Source: Candidatus Peribacteria bacterium (lineage in GTDB: Bacteria > Patescibacteria > JAEDAM01 > Absconditabacterales > Absconditicoccaceae). Taken from it: a stretch of DNA of 17,420 bases. A program made the translations under genes and the position numbers. The DNA lies in the NCBI GenBank assembly GCA_031288635.1, contig JAITQZ010000047.1, positions 1 through 17,420 of the forward strand, in the 5' to 3' direction. Under the pieces are notes generated by a model. That model worked only from the letters and a program-made list of their open reading frames with translations, did no database searches and was not told the origin of the DNA. This document shows, one piece after another, positions 16,428 to 17,420 of the stretch; the first letter of the stretch is position 1, and the number at the start of each line of letters is the position of its first letter.

Positions 16428-17387
16428 CTATTGTGCCGAAAGATCAAAGGGAACAGAATTACTGTTTACCTTTATATGAATATGGGCATGTGGTCCTGAG
16501 GCAACACCAGTTTCTCCAACATAACCAATTACGGTTATCCCCGCCCTTACATAGCTACCAACTTGAATACCAGTAGCATAGGAATCAAAGTGATTAATTG
16601 AAAGTTTATATTCGGTAGTTCCTATAATTTGTCGGATACCTATAATATTTCCTCCGTTATACAACTCTTTTTTAAACACAATTCCGTCCAAAGGGGATTT
16701 TATAGTAGCACCTTTACAGCCATCACGACGCCAATCCTGAGCGTAATACTCAGTACCTGTATGACTTCCCTGACCAGGATAACAAGAAATCCCCCAATCA
16801 TCTCCTCCAGCTGATGGAAATCTATTATTCCAACTAGATCCATCGGCTCCAAATGGCCAAACAAGTTTCTTTGTCGTACCGGATATATCCACAACTGTAT
16901 TATCCACATAGCTTGGATACGGCGTTACCGTAGTATACGAAGAACCCTGATAAATCTTATATACTACTGTGTAGTGTCCAGATTGTAATAAGGACATTTC
17001 TTTTAACCAATTTCCTGCGGGATTTACCGTCATACTATGCGGATAGGGATTCCCATCAGGAGCAGTAAAGACAATATCCACTCCTGTAGTTCCATCAGGA
17101 GGATTAGCTACGAAAAACCTGTACTCCGTAACGCCCGGTATTCCGTGAGTAGGCTCTCCAGGAAAAGGTGGAGTAGTACCCGGTTTCAGCTGAATACCAT
17201 ACTCCGTTGTTCCTCCAGATCTCGTCATTGGACTACCAGAATCTTCAACAATCACCTCCTCCTCAACGGGAGCAGGAACCACGTCATCCTGAGAACAAGA
17301 TGACATCATACATGCGAATACGCATACCATCACTGTGGCGAAAACTCCTAGAGCTCTCAAGCCACTTTTCAAAAATACTTTTTTCAT
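16428..17387 (-). CDS. M23-family peptidase lipoprotein, likely acquired
   Basis: This 319-residue protein starts with a lipoprotein signal (MKKVFLKSGLRALGVFATVM, then hydrophobic residues to MSSC, lipidated Cys about residue 31). An acidic linker VVPAPVEEEVIVEDSGSPMT follows, then a beta-rich middle region. The C-terminal LytM/M23 metallopeptidase domain has HTGTEYYAQD and GPHAHIHIK, supplying the H, D and HxH zinc ligands. M23 enzymes cut peptide cross-links in peptidoglycan. None of its 39 glycines uses UGA, whereas most neighbours have some, so recent transfer from a standard-code donor is likely. The signal peptide, acidic linker and SPMTRSGG stretch resemble Bacteroidota lipoproteins. 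It may remodel the cell's own wall or attack a host or prey wall. An assembly join to another genome near here is an alternative. Confidence 0.85.
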   Translation of the reverse strand: MKKVFLKSGLRALGVFATVMVCVFACMMSSCSQDDVVPAPVEEEVIVEDSGSPMTRSGGTTEYGIQLKPGTTPPFPGEPTHGIPGVTEYRFFVANPPDGTTGVDIVFTAPDGNPYPHSMTVNPAGNWLKEMSLLQSGHYTVVYKIYQGSSYTTVTPYPSYVDNTVVDISGTTKKLVWPFGADGSSWNNRFPSAGGDDWGISCYPGQGSHTGTEYYAQDWRRDGCKGATIKSPLDGIVFKKELYNGGNIIGIRQIIGTTEYKLSINHFDSYATGIQVGSYVRAGITVIGYVGETGVASGPHAHIHIKVNSNSVPFDLSAQ

Positions 17388-17420
17388 TTTTTTACTATTG
17401 TGTTGTAATGATGTAGCACC

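Noticed and set aside
1..17420. tRNA, rRNA, CRISPR array, insertion sequence
   Set aside because: No cloverleaf, rRNA core sequence, regularly spaced direct repeats or transposase motif was seen by eye.

Overview
This window comes from a bacterium that reads UGA as glycine (NCBI translation table 25). That points to a Candidate Phyla Radiation lineage of the Absconditabacteria (SR1) or Gracilibacteria (BD1-5/GN02) type. Under the standard code nearly every gene is broken by TGA. With TGA read as Gly the fragments join in one frame, and UGA falls on conserved glycines, such as EF-G Gly41 in KIGETHDG and the N-x-G motif of two GT2 glycosyltransferases. All coordinates below use that code. Of the 14 genes whose ends are visible and consistent with it, all stop at TAA or TAG. 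A fifteenth gene (8480-8938) seems to need UGA as a stop.

Layout. (1) 1-4182 is a surface-polysaccharide locus: the 3' part of a GT2 glycosyltransferase on the plus strand, converging on a minus-strand operon of a zinc-ribbon SAM methyltransferase and two more glycosyltransferases. (2) 4329-5949 is a two-gene plus-strand operon with an 8-bp overlap: a divergent-PAP2 membrane protein and an FtsQ-like POTRA division protein. (3) 5953-7458 is lepA (EF-4) without its GTPase domain, behind its own promoter-like sequence. (4) 7539-8938 is a TrmB-type regulator divergent from a small possible hotdog-fold protein. (5) 8986-10228 is an AbiEi/AbiEii type IV toxin-antitoxin pair with a palindromic operator over the probable start site. 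(6) 10361-11752 is an AzgA/PbuG-type purine permease, divergent from a protein-kinase-like gene (11901-13472) with a long coiled-coil insert. (7) 13525-15627 is fusA (EF-G), followed upstream by a small secreted FISUMP-domain protein (15704-16351) and an M23 peptidase lipoprotein (16428-17387). The last has 39 glycines and no UGA codon, so it looks recently acquired.

Promoters are unusually easy to read. Eight intergenic regions carry TTGMAA-like -35 and TATAAT-like -10 hexamers separated by exactly 16 bp. Shine-Dalgarno sequences are mostly absent. No tRNA, rRNA, CRISPR array or insertion sequence was seen, and no gene-free gap exceeds 300 bp once UGA is read as Gly.

The observations most worth following are the GTPase-less LepA, the UGA stop/terminator conflict at 8936, the split kinase and the AbiE module in a recoded genome.
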